Below, piece by piece: positions 27,309-35,501 of a stretch of DNA of 64,000 nt. Each line of letters begins with the position of its first letter. The stretch's first letter is position 1. The translations under genes were made by a program, and so were the position numbers. The notes beneath the pieces were generated by a model that worked only from the letters and a program-made list of their open reading frames with translations, did no database searches and had not been told where the DNA came from. Origin of the DNA: Rhizobiaceae bacterium (GTDB taxonomy: Bacteria > Pseudomonadota > Alphaproteobacteria > Rhizobiales > Rhizobiaceae); the NCBI GenBank assembly GCA_023953835.1, contig JAMLJB010000001.1:1302001-1366000 (forward strand), read 5' to 3'.

Positions 27309-28073
27309 GTGATGCATTCGAAACGACATGGCGAGATCATGCGGCTGTTGCAGGCCGGGGGAACGATCACCGTTTCCGACCTCGCGCGCCAGCTCGGCGT
27401 GTCGCTGGAGACGGTGCGGCGCGACGTAAAGCCCCTCGCCGACGAGGGTTCGGTCATCAAGATGCACGGCGCAATCGGCCTGCCGAACCTGACGGGCGAA
27501 GCGCCTTTCGAGCGGCGCATGCGCGACAATGCGGACGCCAAGCGCGCGATTGCCCGCCATGCCGCCGCGAAAATCAGTGACGGCGATTCCGTCATGCTGG
27601 ATACCGGCACCACGACGAGCTACCTGGCGCGTGAGCTTCTCGGCCATCGACGGCTGACGGTGGTTACGAATTCCTCTGACATTGCCCGCACGCTGGCGAC
27701 TGTGAACGGCAACAAGGTCTACATGGCGGGCGGCGAACTGCGCAGCGACAACGGCGCAGCATTCGGGGTGTCGGCAAACGAGTTCGTGTCGCGTTTCAGC
27801 GTGACCCACGCCTTCGTCACGGCAGGCGCAATCGATTCGCGGCTCGGCCTGATGGACTACGATCTCGAAGAGGCGGAGTTCGCACGTATGGTGCTGTCAT
27901 GCGGCGCACGGACGGCGGTCGTCTCGGATCACACCAAGTTCGGGCGTCACGGGCTTGTGCAGGTGTGCGGCTTCGACGGGTTCGACGAACTCATCACCGA
28001 CCGCCAGCCGCCCCGCGAGATCGTTTCCGCCATTCAGAATGCAGGCGGCATGCTGACCGTCGCACCGGAATAG
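27309..28073 (+). CDS. DeoR-family transcriptional regulator
   Basis: A 254-residue regulator with the DeoR helix-turn-helix (GGTITVSDLARQLGVSLETVRRDVKPLADEG) and the sugar-phosphate-type effector domain (MLDTGTTTSYLAREL, then VVSDHTKFGRHG). GTG at 27309 and ATG at 27312 are adjacent starts. It is divergent from the betaine-type ABC operon and is its likely regulator. The pairing is unusual because DeoR members normally respond to phosphorylated sugars, which may tie in with the kinase at the operon's end. Confidence 0.88.
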   Translation: MMHSKRHGEIMRLLQAGGTITVSDLARQLGVSLETVRRDVKPLADEGSVIKMHGAIGLPNLTGEAPFERRMRDNADAKRAIARHAAAKISDGDSVMLDTGTTTSYLARELLGHRRLTVVTNSSDIARTLATVNGNKVYMAGGELRSDNGAAFGVSANEFVSRFSVTHAFVTAGAIDSRLGLMDYDLEEAEFARMVLSCGARTAVVSDHTKFGRHGLVQVCGFDGFDELITDRQPPREIVSAIQNAGGMLTVAPE

Positions 28074-28271
28074 TGCGCATTATGATGCTTTTCGATGCTT
28101 TCGGCTGCTCATTCTGGAAAAGGCTGTGGTTGCGCGCGCAAATTCCCGCATTTACTTCCTACAGGTTTTACAAAACGACCAGACAGATAGACGCATGGAG
28201 AACCTCGCCCGCCATATAAGAAGTGACAAGTCAAGGGTTTTGTGAGATAGCCTCGCGCAGGAAGACAAGTA

Positions 28272-28805
28272 ATGTTGCGATTTCAGTTTGACGAAAAGAA
28301 GGGTGTGGAGGCGCTGACCTACGTCGCGTCAAAATGGCCCGGCTTGACCGCGTTCTTCGCGGCAAAGGTGCTTTTCTTCGCTGAGAAGCAGCACCTAAAT
28401 CGCTATTCACGTCCAATTGTCGGGGACACCTTTATTGCCATGCCGAACGGCCCGGTGCCTTCGACGCTATATGATTTCATCAAAGGCAAGCTCGATCAGG
28501 CTGGCGACCCCGATGCGATCATGGCTGCGCTTTTGATCGAGCGCGACCCCTATCCGCGTGTGGCTGCCCAGCGAGAGCCCGACTTGGCTGCGCTGTCGCA
28601 GAGCGATTTGGAATGCCTGGACGAAGCGATTGTGTTTTGTCGTGGCCGTGGCTTTGGCGCGTTGTCGGGTTTGACGCATCAGGAGCGCGCTTGGCTCGAA
28701 GCGCCCGCCAATGGTCCTATGGACTATGAGCACATGATTGAGGGCGAGGATCGGGAAGTCATCCTCGCCGAGGCACGAGAGTTTGCGAGCTACGGTGTTT
28801 TGTGA
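28272..28805 (+). CDS. Panacea-domain (DUF4065/SocA-like) antitoxin
   Basis: A 177-residue protein of the Panacea domain type, recognised from the pattern KGVEALTYVASKWPGLTAFFAAKVLFFAEKQHL and the later GDTFIAMPNGPVPSTLYDFI, ending with the GLTHQERAW region. This domain serves as a versatile antitoxin paired with many unrelated toxins (PanAT systems, Kurata and colleagues). It overlaps the next gene by four bases (GTGA at 28802-28805), the usual antitoxin-first order. A 198-bp gap separates it from the DeoR gene. Family recognised without a search. Confidence 0.8.
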   Translation: MLRFQFDEKKGVEALTYVASKWPGLTAFFAAKVLFFAEKQHLNRYSRPIVGDTFIAMPNGPVPSTLYDFIKGKLDQAGDPDAIMAALLIERDPYPRVAAQREPDLAALSQSDLECLDEAIVFCRGRGFGALSGLTHQERAWLEAPANGPMDYEHMIEGEDREVILAEAREFASYGVL

Positions 28806-29167
28806 CTGTCGGCCACGTTTACGTCATCTACACGACGCTTGCTCGTCCGCCGAAAGATAAGATCACCGTTTGCATTTGCGCGGCTCAAAACCTCTTCTTC
28901 TGGATCAACACGAACCCCCAGCGCCACGGCATCGGGCAGCTTCAGCTCGCCGCCGCCGATCATGGTGCGCTTTCGCACGACTGCTTTCTTGACTGCTCCC
29001 GCGTGACGACCTTCGCGCAACACGAGTTGGACGCCGCGCAACATCGTGGCGTTATCTCTTCGGACCTTGCCCGGCGGGTCGTAGAGTTCCTGCAAAGCAA
29101 CCCGCCAAAGACCTTGCCGCCGCGCTTCGTGAATTTGGCGATCGCGAATCTGTCTGCGCTTTTCTAG
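28802..29167 (+). CDS. putative toxin partner of Panacea antitoxin
   Basis: A 121-residue basic protein, translationally coupled to the Panacea gene through a GTGA overlap. It begins VGHVYVIYTTLARPPKDKI and continues with beta-rich segments (FFWINTNPQRHGIGQLQL, FLDCSRVTTF) and a helical C-terminus. The beta-strand-rich start suggests a PemK-like barrel, but catalytic residues are not recognised. The toxin role is inferred from gene order alone. No transmembrane helix and no similarity to RelA/SpoT-type or Fic toxins were seen. Confidence 0.6.
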   Translation: MTVGHVYVIYTTLARPPKDKITVCICAAQNLFFWINTNPQRHGIGQLQLAAADHGALSHDCFLDCSRVTTFAQHELDAAQHRGVISSDLARRVVEFLQSNPPKTLPPRFVNLAIANLSALF

Positions 29168-29264
29168 CGGCTATAGCTGCCTTCCGGACTGATCCGTTTC
29201 CCGCCGATCAACGCGATCATGATGTCCCAAAAGAAATGACGGACGGCATCGCCAAGAATAAGGC

Positions 29265-29405
29265 CTATCCGCGCGGGCGATTGACCACGATCCACGTCAA
29301 CCCGAGCGCGAATGCCGGCGGAGTGACAAGCCACAACGCCTTGATCCAGTCGGACAGCGAGACATAGGTGCGGAATAAGTCCTGGAAAACGCTGCATGTG
29401 TCCAT
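29265..29405 (-). CDS. 46-residue membrane microprotein with structured leader
   Basis: A 46-residue protein: polar start, FRTYVSLSDWIKALWLV, and one hydrophobic helix of about 20 residues around VTPPAFALGLTWIVV, then a short basic tail. ATG at 29405 has AGAGGGG nine bases upstream, which lies inside an inverted repeat. Another minus-strand frame directly downstream (to 29164) contains GDAVRHFFWDIMIALIGGKR, so an ancestral longer protein broken by a frameshift near 29268 is possible. The LSDWIKALWLVTPPAF core feels familiar from rhizobial small proteins, but the function is unknown. Confidence 0.55.
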   Translation of the reverse strand: MDTCSVFQDLFRTYVSLSDWIKALWLVTPPAFALGLTWIVVNRPRG

Positions 29406-29408
29406 TGC

Positions 29409-29470
29409 GACCCCTCTGTGTGATCGGTCACCGAGGGGTCCCAAAGCCCCATATACCCCTCTGGTGACCG
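29409..29470 (-). promoter_or_regulatory. leader with mutually exclusive hairpins over ribosome site
   Basis: Read on the minus strand: segment 1 CGGTCACCAGAGGGGT (29470-29455), segment 2 GACCCCTCGGTGACCG (29440-29425), segment 3 GAGGGGTC (29416-29409), the last being the ribosome site of the microprotein. Segment 2 pairs with segment 1 over 15 bp with one bulge, or with segment 3 over 8 bp. The two folds exclude each other, one freeing and one hiding the ribosome site. This is the architecture of a translational switch; the signal is unknown. Confidence 0.5.
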
Positions 29471-29660
29471 GGAGGGTCGTAGACCGTGCAAGTCGGCCGC
29501 CCCGGCTTTTAAGCCGCGAAGCTCTGGACATATGCCGGGGCCCCCCCGGCCATGCGACACGAGGAAGTACCGTTCCGGTCGGCACTGACCGCTCACATCG
29601 GAGCTACGACGCCCCAAGGTCCAGCCGGACAACCAGACCTGCCGGGGAACATATTCCATG
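29471..29660 (-). ncRNA. possible structured RNA/long leader upstream of microprotein
   Basis: GC-rich non-coding-looking stretch between the ydcW-like gene and the switch-like leader. Stems visible include GCCGGGG/CCCCGGC (29534-29550), CGGCT/AGCCG (29503-29516) and GACC/GGTC near 29466-29478. Open frames crossing it look like noise. It could be the sensing part of the leader or a separate small RNA; it does not match the SRP RNA core, 6S or tmRNA as I know them. Confidence 0.3.
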
Positions 29661-29672
29661 ATATTCTAAAAT

Positions 29673-29694
29673 GAAAGTGGCCGTTTCGACTTTC
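29673..29694 (-). terminator. weak terminator after ydcW-like gene
   Basis: GAAAGT and ACTTTC pair across 10 bases directly after the TAG stop at 29695-29697, followed on the minus strand by CATTTTAG. The stem is short and the T-run is only four, so termination is tentative. Confidence 0.3.
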
Positions 29695-31122
29695 CTATCC
29701 GTGCGCCACCATCACATGCCGAACGGCGGTGTAGTCTTCCAGTGCGTAGAGAGACATGTCCTTTCCGTAGCCGGATTGCTTCATGCCGCCATGCGGCATT
29801 TCGTTGGTCAGCATGAAATGCGTGTTGATCCATGTGCAGCCATATTGCAGGCGGGCGGCGGCGGCCATGGCGCGCCCGACATCCCGCGTCCAGATCGACG
29901 ATGCGAGGCCGTAGTCGCTGTCGTTCGCCCATGTCACGGCTTCGTCCACGTCCGAGAACCGCGTGACCGAAACCACCGGGCCGAACACTTCGCGCCGCAC
30001 GATCTCGTCGTCCTGCAAGGCGCCCGCCACCACGGTCGGCTGGTAGAAGAAGCCGTTGCCCGCGCCCGGCTTGCCGCCGGTCGTGATCTCGACATGCTTC
30101 AGTTCGGAGGCCCTTTCCACGAAGCTCGCCACACGGTCCCGCTGGCGGCGCGAAATCAGCGGCCCGATCTCGTTTTCGGTATCGTCGGCCTGATCGAATT
30201 TGATGGTCGAGACCGCCGAGGACAGGTCCGCGACGAGCTTGTCGTAGATCTTCCTGCCCGCATAGATGCGGCAGGCGGCGGTGCAATCCTGCCCCGCATT
30301 GTAATAGCCGAACGCGCGCAAGCCGCTCACCACGCTCTCCAGGTCGGCGTCGTCGAACACGATCACCGGGGCCTTGCCGCCGAGTTCGAGATGCGTGCGC
30401 TTCACGGTTTTCGATGCCGCCTGCATGACCTTCTTGCCGGTCGCGACATCGCCGGTAATGGAAATCATGTTGACCTTGGGATGGTTGATGAGCGCGTTGC
30501 CGACGCTTTCGCCACGCCCGAGAATGACGTTCACGACGCCTTCCGGCAGCACCTCGGCCAAAATCCTCGCCAGCTTGAGCGCGGTCAGGGGCGTCTGCTC
30601 GGAGGGCTTGAAAACCACAGTGTTGCCGCCCGCGATGGCCGGCGCCAGCTTCCACGCCATCATCATCAGCGGATAGTTCCACGGCGCGATGGAGGCCACG
30701 ATGCCTATCGCGTCGCGCCGGATCATCGAGGTGAAGCCCGGCAGATATTCGCCTGCCACCGCGCCCGGCAGCGTGCGGACAGCGCCTGCAAAGAATCGAT
30801 AGCAGTCCACGATGGCCGGAATTTCATCGTTGAGCGCGGCGTTGATGGGCTTGCCGCAATTCAGCGCCTCCAGCTTCGCGAATTCCTCCGCCTCTTTCTC
30901 GATGCGGTCGGCGATCTGGAGCAAATAGCCGGAACGCTGTGCGGGCGTGGTCTGCGACCAACTCGCGAACGCCTTTTCCGCCGCCGAAACAGCCGCCTCG
31001 ATCTGCGCGGGTGATGCTTCCGGCATGTGGAATATGGTTTCGCCCGTCTTTGGATTCAGGATGGGTTCCTCGGTTTCGGTCCCGGCCTCGAACTTCGATC
31101 CGATCAGCATTTCGTTGAACAT
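29695..31122 (-). CDS. patD: gamma-aminobutyraldehyde dehydrogenase
   Basis: Oxidises 4-aminobutyraldehyde, from putrescine, to GABA. The 475-residue aldehyde dehydrogenase has catalytic Glu246 (HLELGGK) and Cys280 (GQDCTAACR), the same numbering as E. coli YdcW/PatD, and length agrees within a residue or two. ATG at 31122 follows AAGGGAG. It closes an operon of binding protein, ATPase and two permeases in the exact order ydcSTUVW. A TAG stop is followed by a weak hairpin. Betaine aldehyde as alternative substrate is less likely given the context. Confidence 0.9.
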   Translation of the reverse strand: MFNEMLIGSKFEAGTETEEPILNPKTGETIFHMPEASPAQIEAAVSAAEKAFASWSQTTPAQRSGYLLQIADRIEKEAEEFAKLEALNCGKPINAALNDEIPAIVDCYRFFAGAVRTLPGAVAGEYLPGFTSMIRRDAIGIVASIAPWNYPLMMMAWKLAPAIAGGNTVVFKPSEQTPLTALKLARILAEVLPEGVVNVILGRGESVGNALINHPKVNMISITGDVATGKKVMQAASKTVKRTHLELGGKAPVIVFDDADLESVVSGLRAFGYYNAGQDCTAACRIYAGRKIYDKLVADLSSAVSTIKFDQADDTENEIGPLISRRQRDRVASFVERASELKHVEITTGGKPGAGNGFFYQPTVVAGALQDDEIVRREVFGPVVSVTRFSDVDEAVTWANDSDYGLASSIWTRDVGRAMAAAARLQYGCTWINTHFMLTNEMPHGGMKQSGYGKDMSLYALEDYTAVRHVMVAHG

Positions 31123-31142
31123 TTCGGAACTCCCTTTCATTC

Positions 31143-31958
31143 TTATTTGCCGGAACCGGCGACCTGGTCGCCGTCCCGGGTGAGATAGTAAGCGGCGAGG
31201 ATCGGCAGCAGCGTCACCAGCACGACGACCATCGCCACGACATTCGTGACGGGGCGTTGGCGAGGCCGCACCAGTTCCTCCAGCATCCAGATCGGCAAAG
31301 TCTGCTGCTGTCCTGCGGTGAAAGTGGTGACAATCACCTCGTCGAAGGAAAGCGCGAAGGCGAGCATGCCGCCCGCCAGCAGCGCGGTTCCTATGTTCGG
31401 CAGCACGATGTAGCGAAAGGTCTGGAAACCGTCCGCGCCAAGATCGTAGGAAGCCTCGATCATCGAGCCGGATGTGCGCCTGAAGCGCGCCACCGCGTTG
31501 TTGTAGACAACGACGATGCAGAAGGTCGCATGACCGAGCACGATGGTCCATGTCGAGAACGGAATGTTCATCAGGCTGAAGGCCGACCGCAGCGAGATGC
31601 CGGTGATGATGCCCGGCAGCGCAATCGGCAGGATGACCAGCAGCGAGATCGTCTCGCGCCCGAAGAATTTGGAGCGGCTCACCGCTGCCGCGCAAAGCGT
31701 GCCGAGAATGATCGCAATCAGCGTCGAGATCGCCGCGACCTTTACCGACAGCGTCAGCGCTTCCCAGACATCGGGGCGGTTCCAGGTCACCGCGAACCAT
31801 TTCGCCGTGAAGCCGGGCGGCGGCCACTGGTAGCTCTTTTCCTCGGTCGTGAACGCGTAGACGAAGATCAGCAGGATCGGCACATGCAGGAACAGCAGCC
31901 CCGCCGCCGCCGCGATCTTCAATCCGACAGGCGCGGTGGTCAGGCGGTCAGAGCGCAT
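31143..31958 (-). CDS. ydcV: polyamine ABC permease (YdcV/PotC-like)
   Basis: A 271-residue inner-membrane permease with six hydrophobic segments and a cytoplasmic EAA-type loop ([23 protein letters not shown]) that contacts the ATPase. It fits the PotC/YdcV family by length and by position after a PotB-like gene. ATG at 31958 follows GGGAG. The upstream intergenic region holds a large RIME-like palindrome. The stop is 20 bp from the aldehyde dehydrogenase start. Confidence 0.88.
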   Translation of the reverse strand: MRSDRLTTAPVGLKIAAAAGLLFLHVPILLIFVYAFTTEEKSYQWPPPGFTAKWFAVTWNRPDVWEALTLSVKVAAISTLIAIILGTLCAAAVSRSKFFGRETISLLVILPIALPGIITGISLRSAFSLMNIPFSTWTIVLGHATFCIVVVYNNAVARFRRTSGSMIEASYDLGADGFQTFRYIVLPNIGTALLAGGMLAFALSFDEVIVTTFTAGQQQTLPIWMLEELVRPRQRPVTNVVAMVVVLVTLLPILAAYYLTRDGDQVAGSGK

Positions 31959-31977
31959 GGGTGACTCCCGTAGCGTA

Positions 31978-32132
31978 CCCCTCATCCGCCTGCCGGCACC
32001 TTCTCCCACAAGGGGAGAAGGGAAATGTCATACGCGCCGGCTTCAATCGCCAGCGCTCCCGAATTTGCGCGACGTTGCCGAAATCGTCCTTCTCCCCTTG
32101 TGGGAGAAGGTGCCGACAGGCGGATGAGGGGT
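31978..32132. repeat. RIME-like intergenic palindrome
   Basis: Large imperfect inverted repeat: arm one (31978-32021) reads CCCTCATCCGCCTGCCGGC and CACCTTCTCCC, then a nested hairpin CTTCTCCC-acaa-GGGGAGAAG; arm two (about 32088-32132) is its reverse complement, ending GGCGGATGAGGGG. This layout and the CCTCATCCGCCTGCCGGCACC core are typical of rhizobial intergenic mosaic elements. It sits between two co-transcribed permease genes. Confidence 0.8.
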
Positions 32133-32137
32133 GAACC

Positions 32138-33103
32138 TCACAGTGCATCGAACGCCCCCAGGCGGCGGGCCATCCAGAGATAGAGGCCCATGACGACGAT
32201 CGGCACGACGGTGAATGCGGCGGCGAGCGGGATATTCCCCGCCGTGCCCTGCAAAGAATAGACCGCCTGCCCGATGAAATATTGGGAGTTCCCGATGATT
32301 TGCGGAATGATGTAATCTCCAAGGGTCAGGGAGAACGTGAAGATCGACCCTGCGACGATCCCCGGCAGCGCGAGCGGAAAAAGCACATTGCGGAAGGTCT
32401 GCGCAGGCGACGCGCCAAGGTCTGCCGATGCCTCTATCAGGTTTCCCGGAACACGTTCGAGCGCGGCCTGTATCGGCAGGATCATGAACGGCAGCCAGAC
32501 ATAGACGAACACGATGAACGTGCCGGTGAACGACACGGACAGGGAATTGCCGCCGATGATGGGCAGCGACAGCCAGGCATCCAGCAGCCACTGCAGGTGC
32601 AGCTTGCCGAGCGCCCATGTCAGGATGCCCTCCTTGGCGAGAATGAGCTTCCACGCGTAGACCTTGACCAGGTAGCTCGACCAGAGCGGCAGCATGACGC
32701 CGAGATAGAACAGCGCCTTCCACTTGCCGCGCGCATAGCGCGCCGCGAAATAGGCGATGGGAAACGCCACGATTGCCGCGGCAACCGTCACCGCCGCCGC
32801 CATGACCACCGTGCGGATCATGATGTCCATGTTGGACGGCAGCAGAAGCTCGCCATAGGTCTTGAGCGTGAACTGGCGATTGATCAGGCCGGAAAACTCA
32901 TCGATCGAAAAGAAGCTTTGCAGCAGCAGGGCGAGCAGCGAGCCGAGATAAACGATGCCGAGCCAGAGCACCGGCGGCGTCAGCATCAGGAAAAGCAGCA
33001 GGCGCGGATTGCGCCAGAACGCATCCGACAGCGCGTTCAGCACACCGCCACGGCGCGGCAGTACCGCGCTCCCCGACTGGATGGCGGCGGATGCTGTGCT
33101 CAT
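32138..33103 (-). CDS. ydcU: polyamine ABC permease (YdcU/PotB-like)
   Basis: A 321-residue permease with a long N-terminal cytoplasmic lead of about 35 residues, six hydrophobic segments, and the EAA-type loop LIEASADLGASPAQTFRNVLFP. Its ATG overlaps the stop of the ATPase gene (ATGA at 33100-33103). Pairs with the following YdcV-like subunit. Polyamine specificity comes from operon context. Confidence 0.88.
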   Translation of the reverse strand: MSTASAAIQSGSAVLPRRGGVLNALSDAFWRNPRLLLFLMLTPPVLWLGIVYLGSLLALLLQSFFSIDEFSGLINRQFTLKTYGELLLPSNMDIMIRTVVMAAAVTVAAAIVAFPIAYFAARYARGKWKALFYLGVMLPLWSSYLVKVYAWKLILAKEGILTWALGKLHLQWLLDAWLSLPIIGGNSLSVSFTGTFIVFVYVWLPFMILPIQAALERVPGNLIEASADLGASPAQTFRNVLFPLALPGIVAGSIFTFSLTLGDYIIPQIIGNSQYFIGQAVYSLQGTAGNIPLAAAFTVVPIVVMGLYLWMARRLGAFDAL

Positions 33104-34098
33104 GCCTCGCCGTCCATGAGATGGATCTGCTCGCGATTGAAACTGATAGTCACCCGCTCCCCGGGCTCGGGCAGCGGCTGGCCCGCCGGAATGGTGGCAT
33201 GCAGCCGCAGGCCGCCGGTGTCGAGCGCAACGCGGGTCGAGGCGCCGAGATAGTTGAGCGCGACCACATCGGCGGGAATGCCGGCCCCGCCGAGTTCGCG
33301 CTTCACGCGAATGGATTCCGGTCTCAGGCTTGCCCAGCGACCCTGCCCCGAATGAAGCTTGACGAAATCAGGCGGCAGCACGTTGGACGAGCCGACGAAA
33401 TCAGCGACGAAGCGCGAAGCGGGCCGCTGATAGATATCGTGCGGGGTGCCGACCTGCATGATCCGGCCATCGTTGAAGACCGCCACGCGGTCGGCCATCG
33501 AAAGCGCCTCGCCCTGATCGTGTGTGACGAAGATGAATGTCACGCCGAGCGATTTTTGCAGCAGCTTCAGCTCTTCCTGCATGTTTTCGCGCAGCTTGAG
33601 ATCGAGCGCGCCGAGCGGCTCGTCCAGCAGCAGCACCTTTGGCCGGTTGACGAGGGCGCGCGCCAACGCCACACGCTGCCGCTGCCCGCCGGAAAGCTGG
33701 CCGGGCATGCGCGCGCCGTAGCCGGGGAGGCGCACCAGCGACAGCGCATCCTCGGCTTCCCGCAGGCGCTCGGCGCGGCCAATGCCCTTCACCATCAGGC
33801 CGTAAGCGACATTGTCCAGCACGTTGAGGTGCGGAAACAGTGCGTAGTCCTGAAACACGGTGTTTACATTGCGCCGATAGGGCGGAACACCTTCCGCCCG
33901 CTCGCCGAATATCGAGATGCTTCCCGAGGTCGGTTGTTCGAACCCCGCGATCAGCCGCAGGCAGGTCGTCTTGCCGGAGCCGGACGGGCCGAGCATTGCA
34001 AAGAACTCCCCCGGCTCGATGTCGAGATCGACCGCGTCGACCGCCCTCACCGCGCCGAAATGCCGGGAAACCTTTTGAAATGAAACTGCGGAAACCAT
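33100..34098 (-). CDS. ydcT: polyamine ABC importer ATPase (YdcT/PotA-like)
   Basis: A 332-residue ATPase with Walker A GPSGSGKTT, signature LSGGQRQR, Walker B VLLLDEPLGALD and switch His in VTHDQGEA; the C-terminal third is a TOBE regulatory domain. Start ATG at 34098 follows AGAGGA; the frame extends to 34173 without a better site. It lies 119 bp after the binding-protein gene, behind a 12-bp perfect hairpin. Confidence 0.9.
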   Translation of the reverse strand: MVSAVSFQKVSRHFGAVRAVDAVDLDIEPGEFFAMLGPSGSGKTTCLRLIAGFEQPTSGSISIFGERAEGVPPYRRNVNTVFQDYALFPHLNVLDNVAYGLMVKGIGRAERLREAEDALSLVRLPGYGARMPGQLSGGQRQRVALARALVNRPKVLLLDEPLGALDLKLRENMQEELKLLQKSLGVTFIFVTHDQGEALSMADRVAVFNDGRIMQVGTPHDIYQRPASRFVADFVGSSNVLPPDFVKLHSGQGRWASLRPESIRVKRELGGAGIPADVVALNYLGASTRVALDTGGLRLHATIPAGQPLPEPGERVTISFNREQIHLMDGEA

Positions 34099-34183
34099 GG
34101 CGGTTCCTCTTCCAAGCATCCGTAAGCGCGGCGGATGCCACGCTGACGGATTTTCAGCCGAATTTGCAGGCATTTAGACCCTT

Positions 34184-34213
34184 GCACGGCCATCCTTTTC
34201 TGGATGGCCGTGC
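34184..34213 (-). promoter_or_regulatory. 12-bp perfect hairpin after ydcS-like gene
   Basis: GCACGGCCATCC (34184-34195) pairs perfectly with GGATGGCCGTGC (34202-34213) across a 6-base loop. It starts four bases after the stop codon of the binding-protein gene. It lacks a following T-run on the minus strand, so it probably protects the upstream mRNA or lowers readthrough. Confidence 0.6.
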
Positions 34214-34217
34214 CGGA

Positions 34218-35375
34218 TCAGCGGCCGCCAATCACGCCGATATAATCAGAGACCCAACGGTAATACGGTACGCAGGCGTCGTTCTGGCTGGCGCATTTCG
34301 AGGTCGGCGTCGTCCAGAAATGAACCTTCTCGAAATTATCGAAGCCGTTGGTTGTGCAGCCTTCCTTGGTCTGCTGCCCGCTGCCGTCCGTGCAGGCGGC
34401 AGGCACCGAGGGATTGGCGCCGAACCACACCGACAGGTCGCTTTGCAGATTCGAGGACAGCGTATGCTCCATCCACATATAGGCGCAGTTCGGATTGGCC
34501 GAGTCCACGCTCATCATGGTGGTGTCGGCCCATCCGGTCACGCCCTCCTCGGGGAACGTCGAGCCGACGGGCTGGTTCTCGCCCTTCAGCAGGTTCACCT
34601 GGAACGGCCATGACCCCGAGGCGACCACGCCCTCGTTCTTGAAGTCGTCGATCTGGATGAATGCGTCGTGCCAGTAGCGGCCGACAAGCTTGCGCTGTTC
34701 GCGCAACAGGTCCAGCGCCGCCTTGTACTGGTCCTCATTCAGCTCGTAAGGGCTCTTGATGCCAAGTTCGGGCTTGTGCGCCATCAAATATTGCGCAGCG
34801 TCCGCGATGTGGATCGGGCCGTCATAGGCCTGAACGCGGCCCGCATTCGGCTTGCCGTCCGGCAGGTCCATCGGCTCGAACACCACGTTCCAGCTCTTCG
34901 GCGCTTCCTTGAAGACATTGGTGTTGTACATCAGCACGTTCGGCCCCCACATATAGGGGACGCCATAATGCACGCCGTCGACCGTGTGCCACGGCGCGTC
35001 CTTAAGGCGGTCGTCCACCGCCGACCAGCTCTTGATGAGGTCGACATTGATCGGCTGGACGCGCTTCCCCGCAACCAGCCGCAGCGAGGCGTCGCCGGAC
35101 GCGGTGACGAGGTCGAAGCCGCCTTCGTTCATCAGCGCCACCATCTCGTCCGATGTGTTGGCAGTCTTGACGTTGACCTTGCAGCCGCTCGCCTGCTCGA
35201 ATTTGGTCACCCAGTCGAAGTTCTTGTCGGTTTCGCCGCGCTCGATATAGCCCGGCCAGGCAACAATGCTGACCTGGCCTTCCGCAGCGCCGATTTCCTT
35301 GACCTGCGCAGCAGCATGGGCGGTGAAGCTCAGCACCAACGCGAGTGCGGTACATGATTTCATGATAGATTGCAT
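34218..35375 (-). CDS. ydcS: polyamine-type periplasmic binding protein (YdcS-like)
   Basis: A 385-residue binding protein with a signal peptide (SCTALALVLSFTAHAAAQ). The mature protein starts with VSIVAWPGYIERGETDKNFD, typical of YdcS and of PotD-type proteins, and ends in a cysteine-rich region (CTDGSG, EGCTTNG, SKCASQNDAC). ATG at 35375 is placed by GGGAGAT; an in-frame ATG at 35390 is too close to that site. Binds putrescine or a related polyamine by context. It leads the ydcSTUVW-like operon. Confidence 0.88.
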   Translation of the reverse strand: MQSIMKSCTALALVLSFTAHAAAQVKEIGAAEGQVSIVAWPGYIERGETDKNFDWVTKFEQASGCKVNVKTANTSDEMVALMNEGGFDLVTASGDASLRLVAGKRVQPINVDLIKSWSAVDDRLKDAPWHTVDGVHYGVPYMWGPNVLMYNTNVFKEAPKSWNVVFEPMDLPDGKPNAGRVQAYDGPIHIADAAQYLMAHKPELGIKSPYELNEDQYKAALDLLREQRKLVGRYWHDAFIQIDDFKNEGVVASGSWPFQVNLLKGENQPVGSTFPEEGVTGWADTTMMSVDSANPNCAYMWMEHTLSSNLQSDLSVWFGANPSVPAACTDGSGQQTKEGCTTNGFDNFEKVHFWTTPTSKCASQNDACVPYYRWVSDYIGVIGGR

Positions 35376-35501
35376 CGTGACATCTCCCATTGCAGGGCCC
35401 GCTCTGAAACGGCGGTGTCATCCCCTGGTTGAAAGGTGCTTTGAATTTCAACCATTCGCAAATTCATTTGTCAGAACGTCGATATCGGAATTTCCGATAG
35501 A

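Noticed and set aside
29297..29659. 120-codon minus-strand frame through the leader region
   Set aside because: Composition is not protein-like and it crosses several stems; the leader and the 46-residue frame explain the region better.
29471..29660. SRP RNA, 6S RNA or tmRNA
   Set aside because: Structured and GC-rich, but the conserved SRP core, the 6S bubble or a tRNA-like end cannot be found.
30985..31827. N-terminal extension making the aldehyde dehydrogenase a 710-residue protein
   Set aside because: The extension is the permease gene read in another frame; a ribosome site fixes the dehydrogenase start at 31122.
31978..32132. CRISPR-like repeat array
   Set aside because: One inverted-repeat element, with no regularly spaced direct repeats.
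34184..34213. Intrinsic terminator ending the ydcS transcript
   Set aside because: Perfect stem but no T-run after it on the minus strand, and the downstream operon genes need read-through.
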